A stretch of 64,000 nucleotides of DNA from Phymatolithon calcareum (lineage: Eukaryota > Rhodophyta > Florideophyceae > Hapalidiales), in the NCBI GenBank assembly GCA_977006965.1, contig OZ345382.1, forward strand, positions 992,001-1,056,000, in the 5' to 3' direction. Made by a program: the position numbers and the translations under genes. The notes below the pieces were generated by a model, which worked only from the letters and a program-made list of their open reading frames with translations, did not search any database and was not told the origin of the DNA. Below, piece after piece: positions 55,444 through 64,000 of the stretch; the stretch's first letter is position 1, and every line of letters begins with the position of its first letter.

Positions 55444-57067
55444 CGTCTCATGTAACATTACATAATCTCGTTTCAAATTTAATAAAATATTTGTGTTTCC
55501 CACTCGTGCATGGACATCCGCTGGCCGAGGGCTGACTTGGTATGCAGCTCATGTCAGTCCTTATCAAAAGAATCGATTAAGCTGACCCCCAGCCCCTTGT
55601 GTCATCGTTATTACCATCGCTTGTCGGATGCGTACACTATCCCAGTCCTTATTGGACCATTCACTTATTTATTGATGATGATCATCGTAGGCGAGCTCTC
55701 AACATGTATTGATGAATCGACAGTCCCACGTTTTAATGGTATCGCAAAATCAAGCGCAAACTGTGCGCTGTGTCATCATTCGGCTCTTCTACTTCCATAC
55801 GCATAATCAAAGAAATAAATGCTTTTGAGTACATTCCCATATGCACTTTGTATCTCATATAGCGTTTCCAATTGAAACTCACCAGAGGAGACTTCCAGAC
55901 CTGCAATTCGTCTGCAGGTGCCCCGGTACCTGATCCGGTCATATCACCGGATCATATCACACGTGATCCGTCGCACGTGCGCCCATAAATTCTCGCCGGC
56001 GCTCACAGACATCTGTGCACTTCACTTTTATTGCCAGTCAAGATCGACGGTAACAAGCTGGTACTCAAAAGATCGGTCGATCACACTCAGTGCCGGTGTT
56101 ACACCGACAATTTTGCGACACCTGGGATACTCGTGTGGCCATTTTCAGTGTTTGATTTGTTCGTATGGCCTCTATTCCCACCTACTCTCATTCCGGCTTC
56201 CGTCTTCGTCTTCGCCTCGCGCCCACTAATTTTCTCTAATCGGTGTTTACATTCCGATATTGCCTCATTGACCTCTTTGCCGCACAGCGGCTGATCTCTG
56301 CCCACAAGAAAATATCGTTAAGTACCTACACCGACAAGATTAAGCCACCGTTTCATGGTTAACATTGTTTGAAAATAATGCTCTTCTTTCTCCAGGAACT
56401 GGGCATGGATCTTGTAATCGGATCTCTATTGCTACCCACAAGATTCCACTTCTTACTCTCATAGATTCTTTTCAGAGTGCTGTCCCACTCACTGCCCTTT
56501 ATCCTCCGTCAAGAACGGAACCCTATCTCGAACGTGCTCGCGACCCCTGTAAGTTTACTTTGGGTCGCTGATGTTTCTCCATAAGCAACACTTTTCCTGC
56601 TACTGCCCTGGCTCTCTTCTCTGACTTCGACTTCTCTTACAACCCACCGTCTTCACTTCATTATTCACAGAGATATCTACACCGGTATTTGAACTTCGAC
56701 TTATTCGGAATTCAATCGCAGCTATGGATTATGCGTATTTGGCGTATGAATATCGCAGTGTTCGCTCTTTTAAGTATAAACACTTCATTTTTCTACTCGA
56801 TAAACAGGATTTCAATTCATCACTCAACTACATAGAGATTAGTGTCGCATGGCTATCCAATCACGTCCGCAGATCAGAGTCTCCGATCAGGAAATGTCAT
56901 TTCCACTACTTCTAATGCCAGATGGACTCGACGCTGGTATTGAATTCAGTGACGCATCAGCAACAGTCTTAGTCCTGGGTAGCACCACAAATATTGCCAG
57001 GCATGGCATTGATATAGACGCCTGGAAGAAGTGCCGCCTTGCGATGACTTTAATGACGGGTTTTACT
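55444..57067. other. No supported gene
   Basis: About 1.6 kb with several 60-100 codon frames, none recognised. CACGTGATCCG and GGTGCCCCGGTACC palindromic sequences occur near 55915-55975. A C/T-rich plus strand at 56380-56690 could be a leader, but no gene follows convincingly (frames 56724-56915 and 56849-57085 are unrecognised). Confidence 0.35.
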
Positions 57068-57290
57068 AAATGTATTACACGTTAACGTTAAACAATAGTG
57101 CTGCACAGCGTTCATAATCAAAGACAATCAAGCATTAAACGTAACGCCATCACTTATCGTTAAAGGTCCGTATGACTATAATGCCGAGATTCGATGAATG
57201 TATTATACGTTAACGTTAAAGAATAGTGCTGCACATCGCTAATAATCGAAGCCAAGCAGGCATTAAATGTAACGCCATCAATCATTATAC
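57068..57290. repeat. Tandem duplication, about 90-bp unit at 128-bp offset
   Basis: The segment starting TGTATTACACGTTAACGTTA at 57071 recurs at 57199 with about 85-90% identity through GTAACGCCATCA. Each unit carries the palindrome ACGTTAACGT. An old local duplication of unknown role. Confidence 0.75.
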
Positions 57291-58869
57291 TGGGCCCATT
57301 TTGCTCCTCCAGTGTTTCACTTTTATTTTTTATGAGCTTGGGAATCCGAGAAGCTCATTGGACACTTTCTGTTATGGCAGTGCATAATTGGCTAAGCAAA
57401 AAAAGGCCTCGCGCCGTGGAAACGTTTTCTAGAAATTCTCAGCAGAGGGTTCCTTGTAAAATCGGGACAGCTACTTAAACACGCAGTTCACTTTCTGATC
57501 CGTTTTTCGCATTTTGGAAATTCTTATAGAGATCCAAGAACGAAAGTTATGCAAAACCAAAAAATCAAAGAAAAGGAATGAAATAAGGAGTGTAGAGCAC
57601 TTTTTGTAATTCTGATCTTGAAAAAGAATCGCGTACAAAGATGGACAATTATCTCGAAAAGAACTAGTTTGATTCCTTATTGCCTCAGTCAAAAGTTTCG
57701 AATGGTTGAAGACTATCACAGGAATACTGCAAATGTGGTACAATCGAACGTCTAGGTGGCGGCAAAGGAACAGGCGAAAAATATAGTAAAATTCAAGTTG
57801 CGCCCCGACGAGAAGCTGAAATTGTTCGAAGGAAACACAGTAAATATTTTCCTGTGATGATTGATTAGAGCCGAACATTGGCAACTTTTGCTGACTTCAT
57901 ATTTGAAAATATTTCACTTGCTTCTACACATTTTCTTGAAACTGGATGCAGTCCCGTCGGTGCAAACGACATAATTAAAATTTTCATCCTGTTTATGAGC
58001 ATTCTTTCGGCCAGTGAGTGCGCTTCAAAGAAGTAGGTCCTTAACCCCTGTGTGATCTGAAACACAAAATTTTGCTCGCGTCATTGGTACTGAAGACTGT
58101 AATTCCGACCGTGGAAGTGGGTTGGAAGTTTCCACTTCTAGCATCTTGGATGAAATCAGTGCATGCTGGCAATACGGTCGAACCGTGCAAGCAGAACAGA
58201 AAATGGCCACCCATATCCAACGCTAGCCGACCATTCCGCGCCATACCTCTCATTTCACGCTCGCACACTCACGTAAGAACATGAGTGTGGCATTTCGTAC
58301 TCTCATCGTCCTCGCCATCATCCAGAGCCGCAGACCGGTTGCACCGAAAAAGCTAATCAGGCAGATGTCGCCGCTCGAGCGCAGAAAACGTGACCGGCGT
58401 ACTGCCCGCACTGCTCTCCATCAGCCCTCGATATCGGAGTTTGCTGTACTTTTCGAGTCGTTTATTTGTTTAATTTGAGTGCGAGGAGTGTTGGGAGGAA
58501 CCAAATTCTTACCACGTTTATGCCGCAACTTAGCGTAGAAGCTATCGGTCTGTTTGGGGGTGAGAAGGATCTCAAAATTCGTCTTTATCGATGTTTAGTT
58601 ACTGCGAGATGACCGAACGAATACACGACAGAAATTCAGAGACGCCACCAAAGACGTAGAGTTTGGATCTTCTCCTTAACAACAGCAAATGGCGTGCTTT
58701 ATCGTCACAGTCGAGAGCATATCCAGTAGTATCCGTGGTGGGAGTGTGTGCAGCGGCTGAGCGTCGATTTACACGTTCGTTTTTCAAGAGCAAGCATGAC
58801 TTGAGCATCGGTATATTCATTCCACAATTAGACTATCACATGACATTCGTATCATAGGATTCAAGCCAA
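57291..58869. other. No supported gene
   Basis: Frames of 60-137 codons (for example 57471-57884 minus and 58281-58478 plus) have no recognised domains. The plus frame at 58281 (MSVAFRTLIVLAIIQSRRPV) is followed after stops by open sequence near 58518 (MPQLSVEAIGLFGGEKDLKI). Together they could be a decayed gene, but this is weak. Confidence 0.3.
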
Positions 58870-59630
58870 GAGCTTCAACGCTCAATTTTTCTTGTTGAGG
58901 GAAACCATCATCATTTGCATTAATTGATCATGCCTCTTATCCTCCCGCTTACACCTCGCTCTCTCCTCCGCTCTCTGTTCTGCGCATTCTTTCCGCTCTT
59001 CTTCTCTGCGCTGCACGCTCTTTGCGCTCTTCCTCTCGCTGTTCAGCACGATCCTAGCGCTCCTCTTCTCGCCGGTTTTGGTCTTGAACTATCTGTAATT
59101 TGAGAAGACTGGTCAACTCTCCACCGTCGCTAGTTTCTTTTCGCATTCCGGATTTCCGTCGATGCACCAAGGGACGCCGGAGGGCCTGCTGTCTCTCTCG
59201 CGACGAATTGTTCTCATTTTTACGCTCACGCACGGATACGCTATTATCATTACTGTCGCAATCTTCGTCATCAGTGCCTTGGGTGAGCTGTCAGATCCTG
59301 TGCCAAGCTCGTGCCGAACGATAGGAGAGGAAGAGGGCGCTAATGAGGCAATAGCACGAAGTAGCCATGGGTGGAATCACAGGCTAAATCCTAGCAGCTT
59401 GGACTACTGCCCATGTCGGAGAGGCGGTTAATCGAAAGCGAATAAGTCATTGAATGGGATGGAGATACACTCATATGAGCGTGGAAGGAACAAGTTTCAG
59501 AGAGCGGAGTGCCAACTGTCCCCGATTCACTGTAAATATCATTTTGGGACGGCACCAAATCTTTCTCGCTAGGGGGTGGCTCTAACGTGACAGGTTTAGT
59601 ACGCACAAATCCCGTTTTTATACTTTCAGG
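58870..59630 (-). pseudogene. Decayed coiled-coil ORF, Glu/Arg/Gln-rich
   Basis: The minus strand reads VSVRERKNENNSSRERQQAL and LTSLLKLQIVQDQNRREEER. A stop and a shift follow, then EERKECAEQRAEERARCKRE, DKRHDQLMQMMMVSLNKKN and a stop near 58888. An upstream frame (59391-59606) is Ser/Pro-rich. The Glu/Arg-rich coiled coil ending in a Met-rich helix resembles the C-terminus of Myb-like DNA-binding proteins carried by some transposons. The pairing is inferred. The frame is broken in at least two places. Confidence 0.4.
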
Positions 59631-59647
59631 AAGGCCCCAGTGGAATC

Positions 59648-59742
59648 TTCCAAATGACCACTACAGTGCTCATTTGGACTTTAGGGGCGAGTCTATGACA
59701 AGGTTACGTAACTCAAATGATCACAGCAGTGGTCATTTGGAA
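59648..59742. mobile_element. 95-bp foldback element
   Basis: TTCCAAATGACCACT at 59648-59662 is exactly complementary to 59728-59742. Similarity continues inward to about 30 bp per arm (ACAGTGCTCATTTGGA against the complement of TCAAATGATCACAGC). Each arm is itself nearly palindromic. It lies just upstream of the decayed coiled-coil ORF. No target duplication is clear. Confidence 0.65.
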
Positions 59743-60138
59743 CTAGTTGCTGGGAGATCGACAATCCTTGAACTTGCTATCACTGCTTGTTATAAGACGT
59801 GCAAACGTGAAGCCTGACTTCATGTAGGACCAGTACCGAAGCACGTAATGAAAAAGACATTAGTCGAAGAATGATGTAATGGCTGTAGCGCCAGGCTCAC
59901 TAGAACCCGACGCCACAGTGGTCAGAGTAGACCGGAGGAGAGAAAAAGTGCGGGAGAGAGAAAGCAAAGAGAGACTGAAATGAGGAAAGAAAAGAGAGAG
60001 AGAGAAAGAGAAACAAAACACGAAGAGAGGGAAAAGGGGAGTTGCAGAAAACGGCGTCTTGATGACGCGTGAGATGAATTGTGGAGAAAAGCGAATAAAA
60101 GGGAGGGTGCGAAGCGCTGACGATATCGGCAGCGTTGG
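59743..60138. repeat. Intergenic with a polypurine tract (59935-60050)
   Basis: The plus strand of 59935-60050 is almost all G and A (GAGAGAGAGAAAGAG-type), about 110 bp. The reverse-strand frames across it (Ser/Leu/Phe-rich) are artefacts of this tract. Such tracts can form triplex DNA or act as promoter elements. Confidence 0.6.
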
Positions 60139-60348
60139 ATGATGACGACCTTGGATGAGCCGTCAACTTCGGACAGTGCACCGAAACGGAACAACGCAGG
60201 TGTTCGGCACGTTAAGGGGAGCAACTCCACATTGGATTGTGCGGCGAAGCGCTTTCAGCGAGAGAAAAGACGGGCAGAATCGACGTCGTCTGAGAAGGCG
60301 GCGACCTTGGAAGGGCCGCCGAGCTTGAGGCGAACGCACGAAAAATAA
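60139..60348 (+). CDS. Possible small hydrophilic protein, 69 residues
   Basis: It starts at ATG 60139 (MMTTLDEPSTSDSAPKRNNA) about 90 bp after the polypurine tract. It is rich in Ser, Lys, Arg and Glu (AAKRFQREKRRAESTSSEKA) with no known domain. The frame may be fortuitous. Confidence 0.25.
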   Translation: MMTTLDEPSTSDSAPKRNNAGVRHVKGSNSTLDCAAKRFQREKRRAESTSSEKAATLEGPPSLRRTHEK

Positions 60349-61061
60349 AGGATGGATCTGTCGCTTGGTTTTCGTCTCAGACAGGCACTCACCAATAAGA
60401 ACCTATGATATTTTATTATAGTGCAGGAAAAACTCATTAATGCGTTTCTGGCCTCGTTTGAACGATTCTGTGTTCGACTTGCTCTCCATTACGGTAGTAA
60501 AAAAAGAGGCCCATGACGCTGCCATCTACGTGAATACATTGTGCTAAGTATTCTACTTATCCATGAAAGGGTTTGTGCGTCCAATGAATTGTGAGGGAGA
60601 TTGATCACAAATTGCGCACTTGCCTAAATAGCAGTAAGAACGAAGAAAAACGACAGAAAAATTGCAATACATTGGCTTTGCCTTCATATGAAAAATTGTC
60701 CATGCTCCCGCAGGCTCTGATTTTAGTCCATGCAGCGGATTGTGTGCTCAAGAAGTATTGCTAGCACCAAGGCCATGAACGTGAACTTCACCAACAAAAT
60801 CCTTCTTTTTTTTCTCGAAATGATTGTTTTTTTGGAAAATCCTAGTTTTATGATTAAACTATTGCTGCAACAGAAGACTTCTGTACTGGCCAGTGAATTT
60901 TGAAAACGAATTTTAAGCCATTCTTCATTCATGTTTCAAAAGAGAGAGACAGACTTTATAGAACAAATGTGGAGTGAGTGTATGGCCCTCAACTATTGCT
61001 CGAGCCCACAGCTCTCTCTATTAACTGCACCTAAATCAAGTATGCTTACCAATACCGTCTC
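60349..61061. other. No supported gene
   Basis: AT-rich DNA. The 60723-60932 minus-strand frame crosses A/T-runs and is not supported. Confidence 0.35.
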
Positions 61062-61102
61062 TTAAATCGGAGACCTTGATGAGATCAAGGTCTCTGATTT
61101 AA
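61062..61102. repeat. 41-bp hairpin, 19-bp arms, one mismatch
   Basis: The left arm TTAAATCGGAGACCTTGAT (61062-61080), loop GAG, and right arm 61084-61102 are complementary except at one position, which is a G-U pair in RNA. No flanking direct repeats. Confidence 0.8.
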
Positions 61103-63058
61103 TGTCACCATCTTTTTACAGAACTAGTACGAAACGTCGAGCAAAGCGAATAGATTATTTTTAAATCTACCCGACAGTATTTCCGTTATGCGCCAGTAGA
61201 GGTGGAACAATTCAATTTGTGTGGAATATGGAACCCAGTATATAATCTTCAGCTCACAACAGAGAAAGTCATGAATCGGTCTGACAAAATACAGATGGCC
61301 TGGCAGAGCACTCCTACTATGTCGTTCTTCAAACGATAAGGTGGCATTAGAACAATCTGAGAACTCCTTGGAGGACCGCTTTTATTCATTTGGTAATAGG
61401 TGGAGCTTGGAAGAGCAACAGAGTAGCATACAAATAGCAGGGGAAAGTCCCCTGCAAAAAATGATAATACACATAGTTCAAACTATTATATGGCTGGAAT
61501 GTAGGGAATCATATGTGGCACGGTGAAGAAGGTTGACTGATTCAGGTGCACTGCAAGTGCGGTGCTTTCAAATAGGGATAAACAATTGTACATTGGCTGC
61601 GAACGAGTGCGGTGTAACCTATGTTACAGCAAGACAGGGGATGACCTACATTGACGTGCACGCACAGTCGAGTGGACGTTCTGTCGATTACCGTTAATCG
61701 TGTACAAGGTAAATCATGCGTCTCCCCTCCACTGACTCGATCAAGATGGAAGCCAGCCCTAGTTAGACGTAAGGCTAATGCACACTGACAGCTAATGCGC
61801 GCCTGGACACTGAGATGTCGGGACGGGAAGAAGGTGACCGTCATATGTTTTTCCGGAGTTTACGGGGGGCGGAAGCGAAACGGGCGCGACGTGTCACAAT
61901 AACGGCCAGCCCAGCATATATTCTGCCGCCGTCGTTAGGTTTGGGTACGTAGAGCTCAATTTTTGTCGGGTGTGCAGGCGTCCTCAGACGCCGTGTAAAT
62001 CTTACCCGTGTCTCAACGTATTTCTCCACTCTCTCCAGCCCACCTTAATTGTTGTGTCGTCTATGAGACAATGCATGGGTTAACGCCCGGACAGCACAGC
62101 GCACGAAACGCGGAGTGACTCTTGTCCGGTCCAGTATCGGCAAGAATAAGGCTTCGTGGACAGACACGTCAAACAGGAAATGAGTCGAGTCGAAAGTCTG
62201 GTTGGAGTCGTCATCATCATCATCATGTGTCTCTCAAGCCCATTCCCATCACGTTGCGAGCTGTCCGCCTGATCAACATAGGGGAGAGAGAAGCTTGTTT
62301 AAATTTTTCAGGAGTCAGGAAAGTTGGCTTACCATCATTTGAACTATTCGATGCAGCAGTGCGGCATGGTCATGATGGTCGACGAGCCGACCTGATTCCA
62401 CTTCCCACATACTGGTGAGAACGGTGATGTACAGTATTGTTATTGCCCGACAAACAACCGCTCCTCAGGGGGAGAGCCATCAGTTGTGGAACGAAAATCT
62501 GTTAATTTGTGTGGTAGTTGGAAGCGAGCTTCAGTGTTTTCTTCCGAAGCAGACAATAGCGTTTGTGCAGGGAATTTTCCTGATTTTATAGGTTTACCTT
62601 CCACGAGTAGGAGGACCTTGGATGGTGTACGAAACTTGACTAAAAGTTTCTATCACACACGTTGCAACGAAGCAAAGGCTACCTATCAAAAAAGGCTAAT
62701 TTCATGCAACCCAGGGTGTCACGTTCTGTCAAGGGGCCTTCCAAAAAAGGCAAATGCAATGAAACAGCGAAAGCTGATGTTTCTATCCAGTCGGAGGCCT
62801 CTTTAATTGACCTCGAGGGGATGTACGTGTACTGTATAATGCCGGGTCGTCTCTCAGGTCCACGGAGCGTCGTGCGCATTTCAAGTACATTGAAGTTATT
62901 GTTTTTTACACACTTGCCGCGATTTCCCACGATATGAGCGCCCGTTACCTGACAATTGGAATCAGGCGGTACAAATATGATAAATATGGCGCGAATCTAT
63001 TCTATGTAAGGCGCATGCTGTTTCTAATCAATAGATCCTCTCTAGGAAGCCTTGTGAT
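61103..63058. other. No supported gene
   Basis: About 2 kb. Plus-strand frames at 62122-62418 (with a CAT microsatellite coding HHHHH near 62208) and 62486-62937 have no recognised domains. The shift between the frames near 62660-62800 gives no known protein. Confidence 0.3.
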
Positions 63059-63090
63059 GTTCTTAGAACCATTAAAATGGTTCTAAGAAC
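63059..63090. repeat. Hairpin A: perfect 15-bp arms, 2-base loop
   Basis: GTTCTTAGAACCATT, loop AA, then the exact complement. Beyond the perfect stem about 15 further bases on each side (AGCCTTGTGAT and the complement of ACTACAAAGCCT) pair with three mismatches. The whole is an imperfect hairpin with arms near 30 bp. Confidence 0.8.
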
Positions 63091-63101
63091 ACTACAAAGC
63101 C

Positions 63102-63145
63102 TCATGCTTGTCAAAACCATTTTTAAATGGTTTTGACAAGCATGA
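63102..63145. repeat. Hairpin B: perfect 21-bp arms, 2-base loop
   Basis: Left arm TCATGCTTGTCAAAACCATT plus one T (63102-63122), loop TT, and the exact complement at 63125-63145. It lies 12 bp from hairpin A, and both loops are two bases long. The stem sequences are different but share the half CCATT/AATGG next to the loop. Confidence 0.85.
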
Positions 63146-64000
63146 TCATTCAAGCAAGAGAAGAAGGACGCTTATCCTGTTTCCAGGGAGACCATCACGA
63201 TATCCCCCTCCTTTCCGTATCCCAGTTTGAAAGGTTCGGGAAAACTTCAAGTTGCACCGCTGATTTTAAGAGCAGAAGCAGGTCTAGATACGGAAATTGC
63301 ACCTTCATGGTCATGAGGGTGTATTTCTCTTTGCTTTGCGGAATGCTTGGACACCTTCAGGCCGTGTTCAATCAATTCAAACTGCGGGTACAGATATTCT
63401 TGCTTGTCTCCGTGAAGGGCATTGGCATCATGATGGAAAAAGGTTTCCTCGGCTCCGTTACGAAAGGAAACTGATACAGTACAGTACATCAAAAAGGGTC
63501 CGTGAAGGGGAAATGCAATACAGCAGCAAATGTTTCGCTCGCGCAGATACTGGTTCAAACAGCAGCGGTTGAGACCGCTTTGCCACTCATAATACGTTAT
63601 TGTAGTGCAGAAAACTTATCCAAGCAACGTCATTATGTTGGGACAAGTCTGTTGTATCCAAGTAGAGAGGCGGGGGTTAGATCTCATCAATAGGTTGTGT
63701 CGGTCCTCGGAGAAAGGCAGCAAAGCAGGCACACCATGGTCGCAGCAAAGCAGATGACACATATAAACCATTGATTTTCAGCCGCACACTCTCCAGCGGT
63801 CTAACCACTCCCCCTCCAAGTAAACCCTCTACATCCGCACATGAGGGGAAGAAGCGAGTGAGATGAACGAGATTCCAGTCAAAATTGTGCAATTGACTCT
63901 CTCACGCTCCCGTCATCCACGCGTCGTCCTTCGTCATACCAGTCCTCATCTGCCGAATGTAATATAGTGTATCTAGAGCTCTGGCTATGGATCATGCTTG
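63146..64000. other. No supported gene (right edge of window)
   Basis: Overlapping frames on both strands at 63247-63572 (for example MHLHGHEGVFLFALRNAWTP at 63297) match nothing I know. An (ACAGT)n motif occurs at 63473-63486. Confidence 0.3.

Noticed and set aside
59900-60230. Minus-strand frames of 93-102 codons rich in Ser, Leu and Phe
   Set aside because: They are translations of the polypurine tract's complement and carry no domain.
63059-63145. CRISPR-like array
   Set aside because: The two units are hairpins with different sequences, not repeats with spacers, and the DNA is eukaryotic.

Overview
The window is nuclear DNA from a eukaryote with compact, uninterrupted genes set in long stretches rich in transposons. 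All five recognisable protein genes read as single open frames with no introns: the copper chaperone COX17, a four-finger C2H2 zinc finger protein, a class I fructose-bisphosphate aldolase, the large FGAM synthase (PURL) and a DNAJC9-type J protein. PURL has the plant-type NSEHSRHWFF motif and a possible plastid-type leader starting MHMATAFVG. Uninterrupted genes, plant-like metabolic enzymes, and piggyBac, hAT, Harbinger-like and KDZ/Plavaka-like transposons together suggest a red alga, perhaps a florideophyte such as Chondrus. This assignment is inference; no organelle or rRNA marker is present.

Layout. 0.7-6.2 kb: COX17 (-) and the zinc finger gene (-), separated by about 4.2 kb of non-coding DNA, part of it packed with the pentamer ACAGT/ACTGT. 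6.2-18 kb: a repeat desert with a pogo-like MITE, a 33-bp palindrome flanked by 9-bp direct repeats, a piggyBac-like element, LINE remnants and a 1.28-kb repeat called R here. 19.5-29.5 kb: the gene island, with aldolase (+), a WD40 pseudogene (-), PURL (+), an unknown ORF (+) and DNAJC9 (-). 30-45 kb: nested transposons. A hAT element sits inside a TIR element. A second piggyBac element carries a Harbinger-like MITE and a copy of R, and R itself carries a hAT element. A third piggyBac element carries a LINE, a 780-bp retro-type insert and a decayed hAT. Several insertions have legible target-site duplications. 46-55.3 kb: a decayed KDZ/Plavaka-type transposase (-) with neighbouring unknown ORFs that may belong to one large element. 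55.4-64 kb: mostly unrecognised DNA with a decayed coiled-coil ORF, a tandem duplication, a short foldback element and several near-perfect small hairpins.

The host genes are housekeeping functions (cytochrome oxidase assembly, glycolysis/Calvin cycle, purine synthesis, histone/Hsp70 chaperoning, transcription) and do not form a pathway. The most unusual material is mobile: a piggyBac-like family bounded by CTAG with paired CCCTCAATTGAGGG palindromes, the multi-ORF element at 46-55 kb, the R repeat, and a scatter of unrelated small hairpins. I did not find a clearly intact new system; these are the best candidates.
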